Source: Oscillospiraceae bacterium
GTDB lineage: Bacteria > Bacillota > Clostridia > Oscillospirales > Oscillospiraceae
Assembly: GCA_017519975.1 (NCBI GenBank)
Contig: JAFWRM010000042.1
Span: forward strand, 1-64,000
Direction of reading: 5' to 3'
DNA length: 64,000 nt
The notes beneath the pieces were generated by a model, which was given only the letters and a program-made list of their open reading frames with translations, had not been told where the DNA came from and searched no databases. The translations under genes and the position numbers were made by a program. This document shows, piece by piece, positions 1 through 8,192 of this stretch (within the stretch, counting starts at the first letter, position 1; the number at the start of each line of letters is the position of its first letter).

Positions 1-808
1 CCTTGCCGGAGAAGGCTCCGCCGCCGTGGCTGGCGTATCCGCCGTAGGTATCCACGATGATCTTCCGCCCCGTCAGGCCGGAATCGCCCACCGGACCGCC
101 TATGACGAATCTTCCGGTCGGATTGACAAAGAATTTTGTTTCCTTTGTGATCAGTTTCTCCGGGATCACCGGCCGGATGATCGTCTCCATAACCGCCTCC
201 CGCAGTGCCTCTATGGAAACGTCCGGGCTGTGCTGGGTAGATACGACGATCGCCGGAACGCTGAGGATCCTGCCGTTCTCATCATATTCCACCGTGACCT
301 GGCTTTTGCCGTCCGGGCGGAGAAAATCCAGTTCCCCGCGCTTTCTCGCCTCAGTCAGCCGGCGGGCCAGCGCGTGGGCAAAAGAGATCGGAGCGGGCAT
401 CAGCTCCGGCGTCTCATCACAGGCAAATCCAAACATCATCCCCTGATCGCCGGCGCCGGTCTCGTCCGCGTCGTCATAAGCGTTGTTTACACCCATGGCG
501 ATATCCGGGCTCTGAGCATGGATGGCCGTCAGGACGGAAATGCTGTTGCCGTCAAAACCGGCGGAGGGATCGTCATATCCGATGCCGTTCACCGTATCGC
601 GCACGACCTGCTGATAGTCGACGACGGCGTTCGCCGTGATCTCTCCCATCACCATCACCATGCCGGTCGTAGTGCAGGTCTCGCACGCCACGCGCGCCAT
701 GGGATCCTGCGCGATCATGGCATCGAGAATGGCGTCGGATACCTGATCGCAGACCTTATCGGGATGCCCTTCAGTCACGGATTCGGAAGTGAATATCCTG
801 TTAGTCAT
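1..808 (-). CDS. metK: S-adenosylmethionine synthetase, 3' end cut by window edge
   Basis: MetK makes S-adenosylmethionine from methionine and ATP in the cytosol. Translating the minus strand from the ATG at 808 gives 269 uninterrupted residues: N-terminal GHPDKVCDQ (about residues 14-22), [10 protein letters not shown] (118-127, substrate/ATP site), and GGGAFSGK right at the edge. The family is about 390 residues long, so the C-terminal third lies outside the window. The start is supported by a GGAGG about 9 nt upstream. It diverges from the citrate synthase gene across a 274-bp gap. The plus-strand open frame covering 26-838 is only its antisense shadow. I saw no SAM riboswitch in the short leader; expression probably starts from the extended -10 at 866-876. 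Confidence 0.97.
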   Translation of the reverse strand, partial: MTNRIFTSESVTEGHPDKVCDQVSDAILDAMIAQDPMARVACETCTTTGMVMVMGEITANAVVDYQQVVRDTVNGIGYDDPSAGFDGNSISVLTAIHAQSPDIAMGVNNAYDDADETGAGDQGMMFGFACDETPELMPAPISFAHALARRLTEARKRGELDFLRPDGKSQVTVEYDENGRILSVPAIVVSTQHSPDVSIEALREAVMETIIRPVIPEKLITKETKFFVNPTGRFVIGGPVGDSGLTGRKIIVDTYGGYASHGGGAFSGK

Positions 809-865
809 AGCGGAGTTCCTCCAATCATAGAACACTGAAACCAGTGAATCATTTGTAACTATAGG

Positions 866-876
866 ATTTTATCACA
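866..876 (-). promoter_or_regulatory. metK extended -10 promoter
   Basis: On the minus strand this reads TGTGATAAAAT, an extended -10 (TGn plus TAAAAT). No good -35 lies 17 nt upstream (TTTCTA). The leader to metK would be about 50 nt and contains a small CACTG/CAGTG hairpin but no recognisable riboswitch. The same string recurs at other promoters in this window. The rest of the 809-1082 gap holds only the opposing gltA promoter. Confidence 0.5.
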
Positions 877-1019
877 TATTGTCACAGATAGAAAGAGGTA
901 AAATTGCGTCAGCCCTGAAGGAAATATGGCTGCGGGCGAACATCGGAGAAGTTTTCGGTTCTTTTTCCATGCGAACTTTCATTTTTACAATATAATTCGA
1001 TCATTTCACGCGATTATCG

Positions 1020-1048
1020 TTGACTTTTTGAAGCAATTGTAATAGAGT
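1020..1048 (+). promoter_or_regulatory. citrate synthase promoter
   Basis: TTGACT (1020-1025), a 17-nt spacer and TAGAGT (1043-1048) lie about 35 nt upstream of the citrate synthase start. A second -10-like TATAAT at 991-996 has no matching -35. No operator is obvious. Confidence 0.5.
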
Positions 1049-1082
1049 GATTCACAAATTCTAAAAAAGGAATCTGAAAAAC

Positions 1083-2453
1083 ATGTCAACGATCGAGCTT
1101 CCGTCTGCTCTCTACTTCATTCAGGAGCGGACGGCTTCTCTTCAGAAGCACAACAGAATATCCAAGGCGACCTACGCAAAATACGACGTAAAACGAGGTC
1201 TTCGCAACCGCGACGGCACGGGCGTGATCGCCGGTCTGACCAACATCGGCAACGTCGTCGGATATGAAAAGGTCGACGGCGTCAAGCGTCCGATCCCCGG
1301 TGAGCTGTACTACCGCGGATACCGTCTGACGGATCTTGTCCACGGTTTTCTTGCCGAAAACCGCCCCGGCTTTGAGGAAACGGCGTATCTGCTGCTGTTC
1401 GGAGAGCTTCCGACGGCCGAGGCACTTGCCGGGTTCCGTCAGATACTCGCCGCGCAGCGGCCTCTGCCCGACGGTTTCGTAAAGGACATGATCCTTTCCG
1501 CACCGAGCAAGGACATCATGAACAAGATGGCCCGCAGCGTGCTCGCCCTGTACAGCTACGATCCGAATCCCGATCCCGTGCCGGGCGATCTTGCCAAGGA
1601 GCTTTGCAAGGCGATATCCCTCATCGCACGCATGCCCGTCGTAGCCGCCTACGCGCTGGCGGCGCGCCGGCACTACTACGATAACGACAGTCTGGTCATC
1701 CACAACCCCGTACCGGAACTGTCTACCGCGGAGAATTTTCTGCATGCGATCCGTCCGGACAGCAGCTATACGGAGGAAGAAGCCCGGATCCTGGATCTGT
1801 GCCTCGTCATCCACGCCGAGCACGGCGGCGGCAACAACTCTGCCTTCGCGTGCCGTGTGCTGTCCAGTTCAGGAACGGACATCTACTCTTCCATCGCCGC
1901 GGCGATCGGCTCCCTGAAGGGTCCGCGCCACGGCGGCGCCAACCGCAAGGTCATGGAAATGTTCCAGTACATCGAGGAAGAGGTGGAAAACTGGGAGGAT
2001 GAAACGGAGCTTTCCTCCTATCTGCGCAGGATCCTCGAAAAGAAGGCGGCCACACGCGACGGACTCATTTACGGCATGGGGCATGCCATCTACACGCTTT
2101 CCGATCCCCGGGCTGTCCTGCTGAAGGAACTCGCGGGAAAACTGGCCGAAAGCAAAGGCATGGCGAGAGAGTACGATCTGTTCCAGCGGGTGGAGAAGCT
2201 CACTCCGGGCATCTTTCATGAGGTCACCGGCTCAGACAAGGTCATGTGCGCCAATGTGGACATGTATTCCGGTCTTGTGTACAAGATGCTTGGCATTCCG
2301 GATATTCTGTATACGCCGCTGTTCGCCATTTCACGCATCACCGGATGGTGCAGCCACCGCGTGGAGGAAGTGTTCAGTGACAACAAGATCATCCGTCCCG
2401 CCTATTACGCCCTCACCCCCGAACAGGAATATGTTCCGATGAAACAGAGGTGA
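1083..2453 (+). CDS. gltA: citrate synthase
   Basis: A 456-residue citrate/2-methylcitrate synthase. It condenses acetyl-CoA with oxaloacetate and feeds the oxidative branch toward 2-oxoglutarate and glutamate. Catalytic residues are visible: H244 in HAEHGGGNN, H334 in GMGHAIYTLSDPRA and D393 in NVDMYSG. The CoA/substrate segment GPRHGGAN is also present. The length is slightly above the usual 370-430 because of an N-terminal extension of about 45 residues before the small domain, typical of a clostridial clade. A GGAAT-type Shine-Dalgarno lies about 8 nt upstream of the ATG. The next small ORF begins 6 nt after the stop, so the two are probably one transcript ending at the 2733-2768 terminator. 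Propionyl-CoA could be an alternative substrate. Confidence 0.95.
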   Translation: MSTIELPSALYFIQERTASLQKHNRISKATYAKYDVKRGLRNRDGTGVIAGLTNIGNVVGYEKVDGVKRPIPGELYYRGYRLTDLVHGFLAENRPGFEETAYLLLFGELPTAEALAGFRQILAAQRPLPDGFVKDMILSAPSKDIMNKMARSVLALYSYDPNPDPVPGDLAKELCKAISLIARMPVVAAYALAARRHYYDNDSLVIHNPVPELSTAENFLHAIRPDSSYTEEEARILDLCLVIHAEHGGGNNSAFACRVLSSSGTDIYSSIAAAIGSLKGPRHGGANRKVMEMFQYIEEEVENWEDETELSSYLRRILEKKAATRDGLIYGMGHAIYTLSDPRAVLLKELAGKLAESKGMAREYDLFQRVEKLTPGIFHEVTGSDKVMCANVDMYSGLVYKMLGIPDILYTPLFAISRITGWCSHRVEEVFSDNKIIRPAYYALTPEQEYVPMKQR

Positions 2454-2459
2454 CGACGC

Positions 2460-2696
2460 ATGGTCACTTACGTCAATGAAGCGGAGTTTCTCCGTTGGTA
2501 TTACGATCATTGCCTTACGCCGGACAGCAACGCCGCGCGCGTACTGAACGACGTGTACATGGGGTACTGTGCCACCGGCGGACAGGAATATGTGATCCCC
2601 GCCGGAAAAAGCCTGTCCGGAAAAGACGAGATCTATCCTTTCCGGTTTGAGGATAAGGGCTGCTGCGGATCCAGCATTCCCTTTCTCTATTTTTGA
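2460..2696 (+). CDS. small uncharacterised protein coupled to citrate synthase
   Basis: A 78-residue protein that I do not recognise. It begins 6 nt after the citrate synthase stop. The sequence GAGGTGA overlaps that stop and sits 5-7 nt before the ATG, a good Shine-Dalgarno that argues for real, translationally coupled expression. The protein is acidic and aromatic-rich, with WYYDHC near the N-terminus, an isolated GYCATGGQEYVIP segment, and a GCCGSS motif near the C-terminus followed by an aromatic end. It has no signal peptide or membrane segment. It contains four cysteines, including an adjacent pair. Its position suggests a partner or regulator of citrate synthase, but nothing in the sequence shows a function. 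Confidence 0.6.
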   Translation: MVTYVNEAEFLRWYYDHCLTPDSNAARVLNDVYMGYCATGGQEYVIPAGKSLSGKDEIYPFRFEDKGCCGSSIPFLYF

Positions 2697-2732
2697 ACCG
2701 TATCCGTCTGGCGGAGTGCATCCTTGATACGC

Positions 2733-2768
2733 AAAAAACAGACCGGGGAGATCTCCCCGGTCTGTTTT
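2733..2768. terminator. bidirectional intrinsic terminator
   Basis: A perfect GC-rich inverted repeat (2741-2762) is flanked by an A-tract on the left and a T-tract on the right. It therefore works in both directions. It separates the converging citrate synthase unit (plus) and rplJ-rplL (minus). Confidence 0.9.
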
Positions 2769-2782
2769 CACAGCAGGTTTTC

Positions 2783-3157
2783 TTATTTGATCTCGATCTC
2801 AGCGCCAACGGCAGTGAGCTGCTCCTTCAGAGCCTCAGCCTCTTCCTTCGTCACGCCTTCCTTGATCTTCGCGGGCACGCCCTCGACCAGAGCCTTGGCT
2901 TCCGCCAGACCCAGACCGGTAATGCCGCGCACTTCCTTGATGACCTTGATCTTCTCAGCACCGAAGCTGGTCATGACAACGTCAAACTCCGTCTTCTCCT
3001 CAACGGGAGCAGCAGCAGCACCGCCGGCAGCCGGAGCAGCCATGGCGGCGGCAGAAACTCCGAACTCTTCCTCCAGGGCGTGTACGAGCTCGGACAGCTC
3101 GATAACGGTGAGGGCTTTCACTTCTTCGATCAAAGCAGCAATCTTTTCGCTAGCCAT
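2783..3157 (-). CDS. rplL: 50S ribosomal protein L7/L12
   Basis: A 124-residue L7/L12 stalk protein, the usual length. It has an N-terminal dimerisation helix ([16 protein letters not shown]), an Ala/Gly-rich hinge (about 38-52) and the C-terminal factor-binding domain with [17 protein letters not shown] and [13 protein letters not shown]. It recruits IF2, EF-Tu, EF-G and RF3 to the ribosome. A GGAGGAAACC Shine-Dalgarno precedes the ATG. It is 43 nt downstream of rplJ and should share its transcript and the L10-leader control. It ends just before the bidirectional terminator. Confidence 0.98.
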   Translation of the reverse strand: MASEKIAALIEEVKALTVIELSELVHALEEEFGVSAAAMAAPAAGGAAAAPVEEKTEFDVVMTSFGAEKIKVIKEVRGITGLGLAEAKALVEGVPAKIKEGVTKEEAEALKEQLTAVGAEIEIK

Positions 3158-3200
3158 TATGGTTTCCTCCTGATTAGTAAATTTTAGTAATAGTCTGTGA

Positions 3201-3725
3201 TCATTCCGCAGCGGGTTCTTCCACCGGGCCGCCGAGCTTTTCGGCGATGGCCTTGATCACGCAGGCCAGACTGGAAATGGGAGCAAGCATGGTGCCCAGG
3301 ACCTGCGCCTGCAGGACCGGCAACGCGGGAATGCTGGCAAGAGAATTGATCTCATCCAGAGAAAGCACCCGACCGTCCATGAATCCACCCTTGATCTCAA
3401 AGCAGCCTTCCAGCTTGTCGGCAAACTCCTTGATCACCTTGGCAGGCGCCACGACGTCATCCTTGCTGACGGCAAGAGACGTTGTTCCGCTGAGCAGCTG
3501 ATCCAGCTCGCTCAGACCGGCGTTGTCGATGGCAAAGCGAAGAAGTGTATTCTTCACGACGGAGTAATCCACGTTGTTCTCACGCAGCTTACGGCGCAGC
3601 TCCGTATCGGCGGCCACGTTGATGCCGGAATAGTCCACCAGGACGCCGGCAGCGGCCGTCTGAAGCTTTTCGGTAAGGCCGGCGACGATCGCCTGCTTTT
3701 CAGACAGTACTTTTGCGTTTGGCAT
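3201..3725 (-). CDS. rplJ: 50S ribosomal protein L10
   Basis: A 174-residue L10, the scaffold that anchors L7/L12 dimers on 23S rRNA. The start chosen is the ATG at 3725, because GGAGGTG lies 7 nt upstream and the protein then begins [14 protein letters not shown] as in the family. An in-frame upstream start at 3782 would lie inside the L10 leader [11 protein letters not shown] and NTLLRFA are recognisable family segments. Together with rplL it forms a two-gene unit. The usual upstream rplK-rplA are absent here; a tRNA gene diverges instead. Confidence 0.97.
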   Translation of the reverse strand: MPNAKVLSEKQAIVAGLTEKLQTAAAGVLVDYSGINVAADTELRRKLRENNVDYSVVKNTLLRFAIDNAGLSELDQLLSGTTSLAVSKDDVVAPAKVIKEFADKLEGCFEIKGGFMDGRVLSLDEINSLASIPALPVLQAQVLGTMLAPISSLACVIKAIAEKLGGPVEEPAAE

Positions 3726-3738
3726 GTTTTCACCTCCA

Positions 3739-3856
3739 ACAAATGATCGCGCCCAAATAAAAATGCCCCTGCACCAAAGCACAGAGACAGCAAAGCAAAT
3801 CTGTTTTGCTCCTCGGCAGGATTTACAGCAAAGCCACCTGCTGTCTTTGGAACGCT
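3739..3856 (-). ncRNA. L10 leader (autoregulatory ribosomal protein leader)
   Basis: The minus-strand transcript between the promoter and rplJ contains AAGACAGCAGGTG, then a short stem, then TAAATCCTGCCGAGG. These are the conserved kink-turn/L10-binding signature of the Firmicutes L10 leader (Rfam L10_leader). Excess L10-L12 complex binds this RNA and represses rplJL. I could not define the downstream attenuator hairpin with confidence, so the 3' limit is approximate. Confidence 0.85.
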
Positions 3857-3861
3857 ACCGT

Positions 3862-3890
3862 AATATAACAGAACACCAACGCATTGTCAA
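3862..3890 (-). promoter_or_regulatory. rplJ-rplL promoter
   Basis: Minus strand: TTGACA (3885-3890), 17-nt spacer, TATATT (3862-3867). This near-consensus promoter places the transcription start at about 3855, exactly at the 5' edge of the L10 leader. Confidence 0.85.
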
Positions 3891-3922
3891 CTGTTTTCTT
3901 TCATTATTCTTCAAAATAACTG

Positions 3923-3951
3923 TTGACATTCTTTAAAATCGGATGTATATT
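3923..3951 (+). promoter_or_regulatory. tRNA-Val promoter
   Basis: TTGACA (3923-3928), 17-nt spacer, TATATT (3946-3951). The predicted start falls a few nt before the tRNA 5' end at 3966. It lies back to back with the rplJ promoter. No other promoter is visible between here and trmL. Confidence 0.85.
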
Positions 3952-3965
3952 ACATAGGCTGACTC

Positions 3966-4042
3966 GGACGATTAGCTCAGCTGGCTAGAGCATCCGCTTG
4001 ACGTGCGGAGGGTCAGCGGTTCAAGTCCGTTATCGTCCACCA
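3966..4042 (+). tRNA. tRNA-Val (anticodon GAC), CCA encoded
   Basis: A complete cloverleaf. The acceptor arms GGACGAT (3966-3972) and ATCGTCC (4032-4038) pair, followed by discriminator A and an encoded CCA. The D-arm has TAGCTCAGC; the anticodon stem TCCGC/GCGGA encloses TTGACGT with anticodon GAC (4000-4002); the T-arm has GGTTCAAGTCC. GAC reads valine GUC/GUU codons. It stands alone, followed at once by a strong terminator-like hairpin and then trmL. Confidence 0.97.
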
Positions 4043-4046
4043 GTAG

Positions 4047-4083
4047 AAAATCACATTTGCTCAGGCAAATGTGATTTTTCTTT
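4047..4083 (+). terminator. intrinsic terminator after tRNA-Val
   Basis: A perfect 14-bp stem (4047-4060 with 4065-4078) has a TCAG loop and is followed by a T-rich run to 4083. It ends 6 nt before the trmL Shine-Dalgarno, so trmL expression seems to need read-through of this hairpin. Confidence 0.9.
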
Positions 4084-4102
4084 CCCCGGGAGGCCTGATT
4101 CA

Positions 4103-4564
4103 ATGCTGAACATCGTACTCGTAGAACCCGAGATCCCCGCCAACACGGGAAATATCGCCAGGACATGCGCGGTAACGCACTCCCGACTTCATCTGGTGAA
4201 GCCACTGGGCTTTGACATCTCGGAAAAAGCCGTCAAGCGGGCCGGTCTGGACTACTGGCCGATGGTCGATCTTGTCGTCTACGACTGTCTTCAGGATTTT
4301 CTGGACCGAAACAGGGACGGCGATCTCTGGCTTGCCACTACCAAGGGCGGACGCAGATACACGGAGGCCGCGTTCCGCGACGGCTGCTTTCTTCTGTTTG
4401 GAAAGGAAACGGCAGGGCTTCCCGATTGGCTGAGAGCGCGGTACAGCGACCGCTGCATCCGCATCCCCATGCGGGAGGACGCCCGAAGTCTCAACCTCTC
4501 CAATTCGGCGGCCATCGTATGCTATGAAGCGCTCCGGCAGCTGAACTTCCCCGGCCTTCTCTGA
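4103..4564 (+). CDS. trmL: tRNA (cytidine(34)-2'-O)-methyltransferase
   Basis: A 153-residue SPOUT methyltransferase of the TrmL/YibK type, which methylates the 2'-O of the wobble nucleotide in certain tRNAs (tRNA-Leu isoacceptors in E. coli). Motifs: EPEIPANTGNIARTC near the N-terminus, FGKETAGLP, and the knot-forming AdoMet loop IPMREDARSLNLSNSAAIV. The start at 4103 has GGGAGG 8 nt upstream and gives the standard N-terminus; the longer open frame from 3998 runs back into the tRNA. It lies only 60 nt downstream of tRNA-Val with no visible promoter of its own. Confidence 0.93.
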   Translation: MLNIVLVEPEIPANTGNIARTCAVTHSRLHLVKPLGFDISEKAVKRAGLDYWPMVDLVVYDCLQDFLDRNRDGDLWLATTKGGRRYTEAAFRDGCFLLFGKETAGLPDWLRARYSDRCIRIPMREDARSLNLSNSAAIVCYEALRQLNFPGLL

Positions 4565-4635
4565 ATAGCGCCGTCCTGCTTCTGCACGGCATTCATAACG
4601 AAAGAAAACGGTGAACCGCCCATGCCCGGCGCGGT

Positions 4636-5562
4636 TCACCGTCTGTTTTTTTCTCTGTCGGAGTATTTTACATACTCTTTGTTCTGCCAGGGCTTTCTGT
4701 CTTTCACCAGCCGGTACATTTCCACATAGCTGCGATACCTGGACGGTGAAATGTCTCCCGCGTCAACGGCGCGTCGGACGGCACAGCCCGTCTCCCGCGT
4801 ATGACTGCAGTCATCAAACCGACACTGCCCCAGACAGGAAGCAAATTCAGGGAAAACATATGGCAACCGTTCCTTCGGCACCGGCTCCATCTCTTCCACG
4901 TCAAAGCTGGAAAAGCCCGGCGTATCGGCGATCCACGCACCGTTCTTCAGCGCAAACAGTTCCACGTGGCGGGTCGTGTGTCTGCCTCTTCCCAGTTTGC
5001 TGCTCACTTCTCCCGTAGGCAGCTCCAGCGACTCATCCAGGCGGTTGAGCAGGCTCGTCTTTCCCACGCCGGAATTGCCCGCGAAGGCGCATATCCGGCC
5101 TGCCGTAAGAGCTGCCAGTTCCCCCATGCCTTCTCCCGTCGCGGCGCTGACCCGCACCACGGGAAAACCGGCGGCGCTGTAGATGCGGCGGAGTTCCTCA
5201 CAGGGATCCTGATCGCACTTGTTGATGCAGATCACCGGCTGGCATCCGGCGTCGATTGCGATGGCGCACATCCGGTCGATCACAAAAGGATCGCTGATGG
5301 GGATCACCCCGCTGACAACAACGATCAGCACATCCACATTGGCGACCGGAGGCCGTACGAACACACTGCTTCTGGAATGGATCTCAAGGATCGTCCCCTT
5401 GCCCTTCTCCATGCTGAAGCTCACGATATCCCCGACCAGCGGCGCCGATCCATCCAGCCGCAGACGGCCGCGTGCTCTGCACTCGACCGTCTCCTGTTCG
5501 GTATGTACGTAGTAAAAGCCGCTGAGAGCCTTTATGATCCTTCCTTGTGAAGTTCCGTTCAT
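4636..5562 (-). CDS. rsgA: ribosome small subunit-dependent GTPase A
   Basis: A 308-residue circularly permuted GTPase that helps late 30S maturation. An N-terminal OB-fold comes first, then the permuted G motifs in the order G4 (INKCD), G1 (GNSGVGKTSLLN), G3 (DTPGF), then a C-terminal zinc knuckle with CLGQC, DDCSH and TGC. The start at 5562 overlaps the pknB stop in an ATGA junction, so the two are coupled; the longer frame to 5685 lies inside pknB. Family length is about 290-330. It is the last gene of the cluster. A short hairpin formed by the 3'-flanking GGTGAACCGCC repeat lies just past the stop. Confidence 0.97.
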   Translation of the reverse strand: MNGTSQGRIIKALSGFYYVHTEQETVECRARGRLRLDGSAPLVGDIVSFSMEKGKGTILEIHSRSSVFVRPPVANVDVLIVVVSGVIPISDPFVIDRMCAIAIDAGCQPVICINKCDQDPCEELRRIYSAAGFPVVRVSAATGEGMGELAALTAGRICAFAGNSGVGKTSLLNRLDESLELPTGEVSSKLGRGRHTTRHVELFALKNGAWIADTPGFSSFDVEEMEPVPKERLPYVFPEFASCLGQCRFDDCSHTRETGCAVRRAVDAGDISPSRYRSYVEMYRLVKDRKPWQNKEYVKYSDREKNRR

Positions 5563-7430
5563 CCCTGAGGCTCTTCCGACGGACTGCCGGCGTCCTCGGT
5601 CTCTCCTTCCGCCGGCGCAGGCTCCGGTTCCGGCTCGGGCGGAGAGACCGTATCCGGATTCCGGATCAGTTCTCCGTTGGAGCACGACAGCAGGATCTCG
5701 GTAAACTCCGGGACCTCCGTTCCGGCTTCGTAGCTCTGATACAGGACCTGGTCCACCGGCTGATCGCTGTCCTCATAGGTGACCTTATACAGCAGATTTC
5801 TGGACTGCAGCCGCTTGATCGCAGACGTCATGGATATCCCGGTCACTTCGGGGACCGCGGTCATCTTCTGCTCCGGCCCAAGGCTGTAGGTGATGTAGAT
5901 CGTAGTGCCGTCGTAGATCGGCTCGTTTTTTTCAGGTATCTGGGAGATGACCAGATTCTCTTCCACCTCATCGCTGTATTCGCCTCTGGTATTCACCGTA
6001 ACGTAGCTGTTCAGCTTTTTGATAAGATTGTCAGCTTCCCGGTAATCCAGATTGGAAAGATCCGGCATCAGTTCCTCCGCTTCCTCTTCGCTGGCCACCT
6101 TCAGTGACACTCTGACCCCGTTTTCCGTTACCGCGCGCTGCACTCCGGATTTCGGCGACTGTTCGACGATCTGCCCGACGGCAGCGCTGTCGTCTACGAC
6201 ATACTCAACGTCAAACTCGAACACATCCTTATATTCCGGATCGTTCTGTACGGCCGTGTACTGTTTGCCGACGAATTCCGGGATCTCCATCATTTCCGTC
6301 GTCGGATTGAAGATATCCTTCAGGAAGAACCTCCACATGAACAGAAACAGCAGAACGGCAAACACCAGCACGATCACGACGCCTACCATGACTCCGGTTC
6401 GGCCGGCCTGCCTTCGGTTCCGGCGATACTCTGTCGCCGTCATTTCCGCCGCCTTGTGAGCGGGAGTCTTTATGGGCGCCGACGGCTCTCTTTTCATCGG
6501 CAGAGGCGTCGGAATCTTTTCCGTTTCGTCGGCAACGCCGTCTCCGGAACCGCCGACCATTCCCATGGCGCCGTAACCGAACACGACCGCGGGATTCTTG
6601 CGGAATTCCTCGAGATCGGAAAGCATCTCCTCCGCGGAGGAGTATCTTCTGTCCAAATTGGCCTCCATGGCGTGCATGCAGATCTCTTCCATGCCGAGCG
6701 GAATATCCGGATTGATCTCCCTCGGCATGAGAGGCACAGCGCTGATATGCTGAATGGCCACCGCCACAGGAGAATCCCCGACAAACGGAAGCCGGCTCGT
6801 CAGCATTTCGTACATGACGACACCCGTAGAGTACAGATCGCTTCTCGCATCGACCTGGGCCCCTTTGGCCTGTTCCGGCGAGATGTAATGAACGGACCCT
6901 ATGGCTTCCTGCGTCATGGTATTCTGGCTGGATACGAGACGGGCAATGCCGAAGTCCGTCACCTTCACGGTGCCGTCCTTCAGGATCATGATGTTGTGCG
7001 GCTTGATGTCTCTGTGCACAATGCCGCGGGAATGCGCGTGACTGAGCGCCTTCACGATCTGCGTCGTGAAATGCAGCGTTTCTTTCCAGGTCAGCAGTCC
7101 CTTTCGGTTGATGTACTGCTTGAGCGTGATCCCCTCGATCAGCTCCATGACGATGTATTCGATATTGCCGGTACGGCTCACATCGTACACGCTAACGATA
7201 TTCGGATGAGAAAGCATGGCAACCGCCTGAGACTCGGCACGGAACCGCCTTCTGAATTCCTCGTCTTCAGCCAGTTCTTCCTTCATGATCTTGACCGCGA
7301 CGAACCGGTTCAGCCTGTGATCCTTGGCCTTGTAAACAACGGCCATGCCCCCCGTACCGATCTTTTCAAAGATCTCGTACCGGTTATCCAGTATCTTGCC
7401 TATGTATTTATCATGGTTATCCACAATCAT
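5559..7430 (-). CDS. pknB: PASTA-domain Ser/Thr protein kinase (PknB/PrkC type)
   Basis: A 623-residue membrane kinase that senses cell wall fragments and phosphorylates division, wall and translation proteins. The cytosolic kinase domain (about 18-280) has GTGGMA (P-loop, 25-30), the catalytic Lys in VAVKIMK, HRDIKPHN, DFG and the SVHYISPEQA activation segment. A single transmembrane helix (about 348-370) follows, then three extracellular PASTA units (about 385-590) and a Pro/Glu-rich tail. It is preceded by the cognate PP2C phosphatase gene (12-nt gap) and overlaps rsgA, the standard Firmicutes order. Confidence 0.97.
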   Translation of the reverse strand: MIVDNHDKYIGKILDNRYEIFEKIGTGGMAVVYKAKDHRLNRFVAVKIMKEELAEDEEFRRRFRAESQAVAMLSHPNIVSVYDVSRTGNIEYIVMELIEGITLKQYINRKGLLTWKETLHFTTQIVKALSHAHSRGIVHRDIKPHNIMILKDGTVKVTDFGIARLVSSQNTMTQEAIGSVHYISPEQAKGAQVDARSDLYSTGVVMYEMLTSRLPFVGDSPVAVAIQHISAVPLMPREINPDIPLGMEEICMHAMEANLDRRYSSAEEMLSDLEEFRKNPAVVFGYGAMGMVGGSGDGVADETEKIPTPLPMKREPSAPIKTPAHKAAEMTATEYRRNRRQAGRTGVMVGVVIVLVFAVLLFLFMWRFFLKDIFNPTTEMMEIPEFVGKQYTAVQNDPEYKDVFEFDVEYVVDDSAAVGQIVEQSPKSGVQRAVTENGVRVSLKVASEEEAEELMPDLSNLDYREADNLIKKLNSYVTVNTRGEYSDEVEENLVISQIPEKNEPIYDGTTIYITYSLGPEQKMTAVPEVTGISMTSAIKRLQSRNLLYKVTYEDSDQPVDQVLYQSYEAGTEVPEFTEILLSCSNGELIRNPDTVSPPEPEPEPAPAEGETEDAGSPSEEPQG

Positions 7431-7442
7431 ACACCTCCGGGA

Positions 7443-8180
7443 TCACATCCTCAGCAGAACGGCAGTCACGTTGTCTGGCGCTCCTTTGAGCAGTGCCTGT
7501 CTGACCAGCGCTTCACAGCCTGCCTCGAGTTCTGTCTGCTGCAGGATAACGGCGGCGAGCTCGTCATCCTCCAGCAGATTGGTCAGCCCGTCCGAACACA
7601 GCAGCATCATGTCGCCCTCCTTCAGGGGGACAAAGAAGAAATCTCCGGGAACAGTCTCCGCCGTTCCGACGGCGCGGGTGATCAGATTCCGGTTGGGATT
7701 CGTCCTCGCATCCTCCGGCCGGATCTCTCCGCGTTCGACCATATCCGCCACAACGGAATGGTCCCTGGTGATCTGCCGGATGCCCGCCGTGCGGGAAATG
7801 TGATACGCGCGGCTGTCCCCGATATTCAGGACCGCCGCTCCCTGCGGAGTCACAGCCGCCGCAACAAGGGTCGTCCCCATGCCGCTGCACTCCGGATCCT
7901 GCCCGCTTCTGGCATAGACGCTCTCATTCGCCTTTTCCAGCGCCAGCTTCATATGACCGGCCAGCGCCTGCATGTCGTCAAATGGATCGATGCTTTCCAG
8001 AAAAGTCCCGCAGAAGGTGTCGCAGGTCATCTTGCTGGCGATATTTCCTCCCCGGGCGCCGCCCATCCCGTCACAGACGATAAGGAGCGCGCCATCCATG
8101 ATCCTCAGTTCCTGACATGCGAACGTGTCCTGATTCTGCTTCCGGACGATACCTCTGTCTGTCAGTCCGTAAAATTCCAT
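7443..8180 (-). CDS. prpC: PP2C-family Ser/Thr phosphatase
   Basis: A 245-residue PP2C (PPM) phosphatase that reverses PknB/PrkC phosphorylation. It needs Mn/Mg, bound through acidic residues visible in GLTDRG near the N-terminus, DGMGGARGG, GDSRAY, and LLCSDGLTNLL. The length is typical for the stand-alone bacterial form, with no membrane segment. It lies 12 nt upstream of pknB and 12 nt downstream of rlmN, clearly in the same operon. Confidence 0.96.
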   Translation of the reverse strand: MEFYGLTDRGIVRKQNQDTFACQELRIMDGALLIVCDGMGGARGGNIASKMTCDTFCGTFLESIDPFDDMQALAGHMKLALEKANESVYARSGQDPECSGMGTTLVAAAVTPQGAAVLNIGDSRAYHISRTAGIRQITRDHSVVADMVERGEIRPEDARTNPNRNLITRAVGTAETVPGDFFFVPLKEGDMMLLCSDGLTNLLEDDELAAVILQQTELEAGCEALVRQALLKGAPDNVTAVLLRM

Positions 8181-8192
8181 GTCGATCTCCGA

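Noticed and set aside
26..838. Plus-strand open frame of 270 residues over metK, and a second one inside it
   Set aside because: The minus strand encodes an intact MetK with all motifs. The plus frame has no ribosome binding site or recognisable domain: an antisense shadow.
809..866. Possible SAM riboswitch upstream of metK
   Set aside because: The leader is only about 50 nt and lacks the SAM-I, SAM-II or SAM-III conserved cores.
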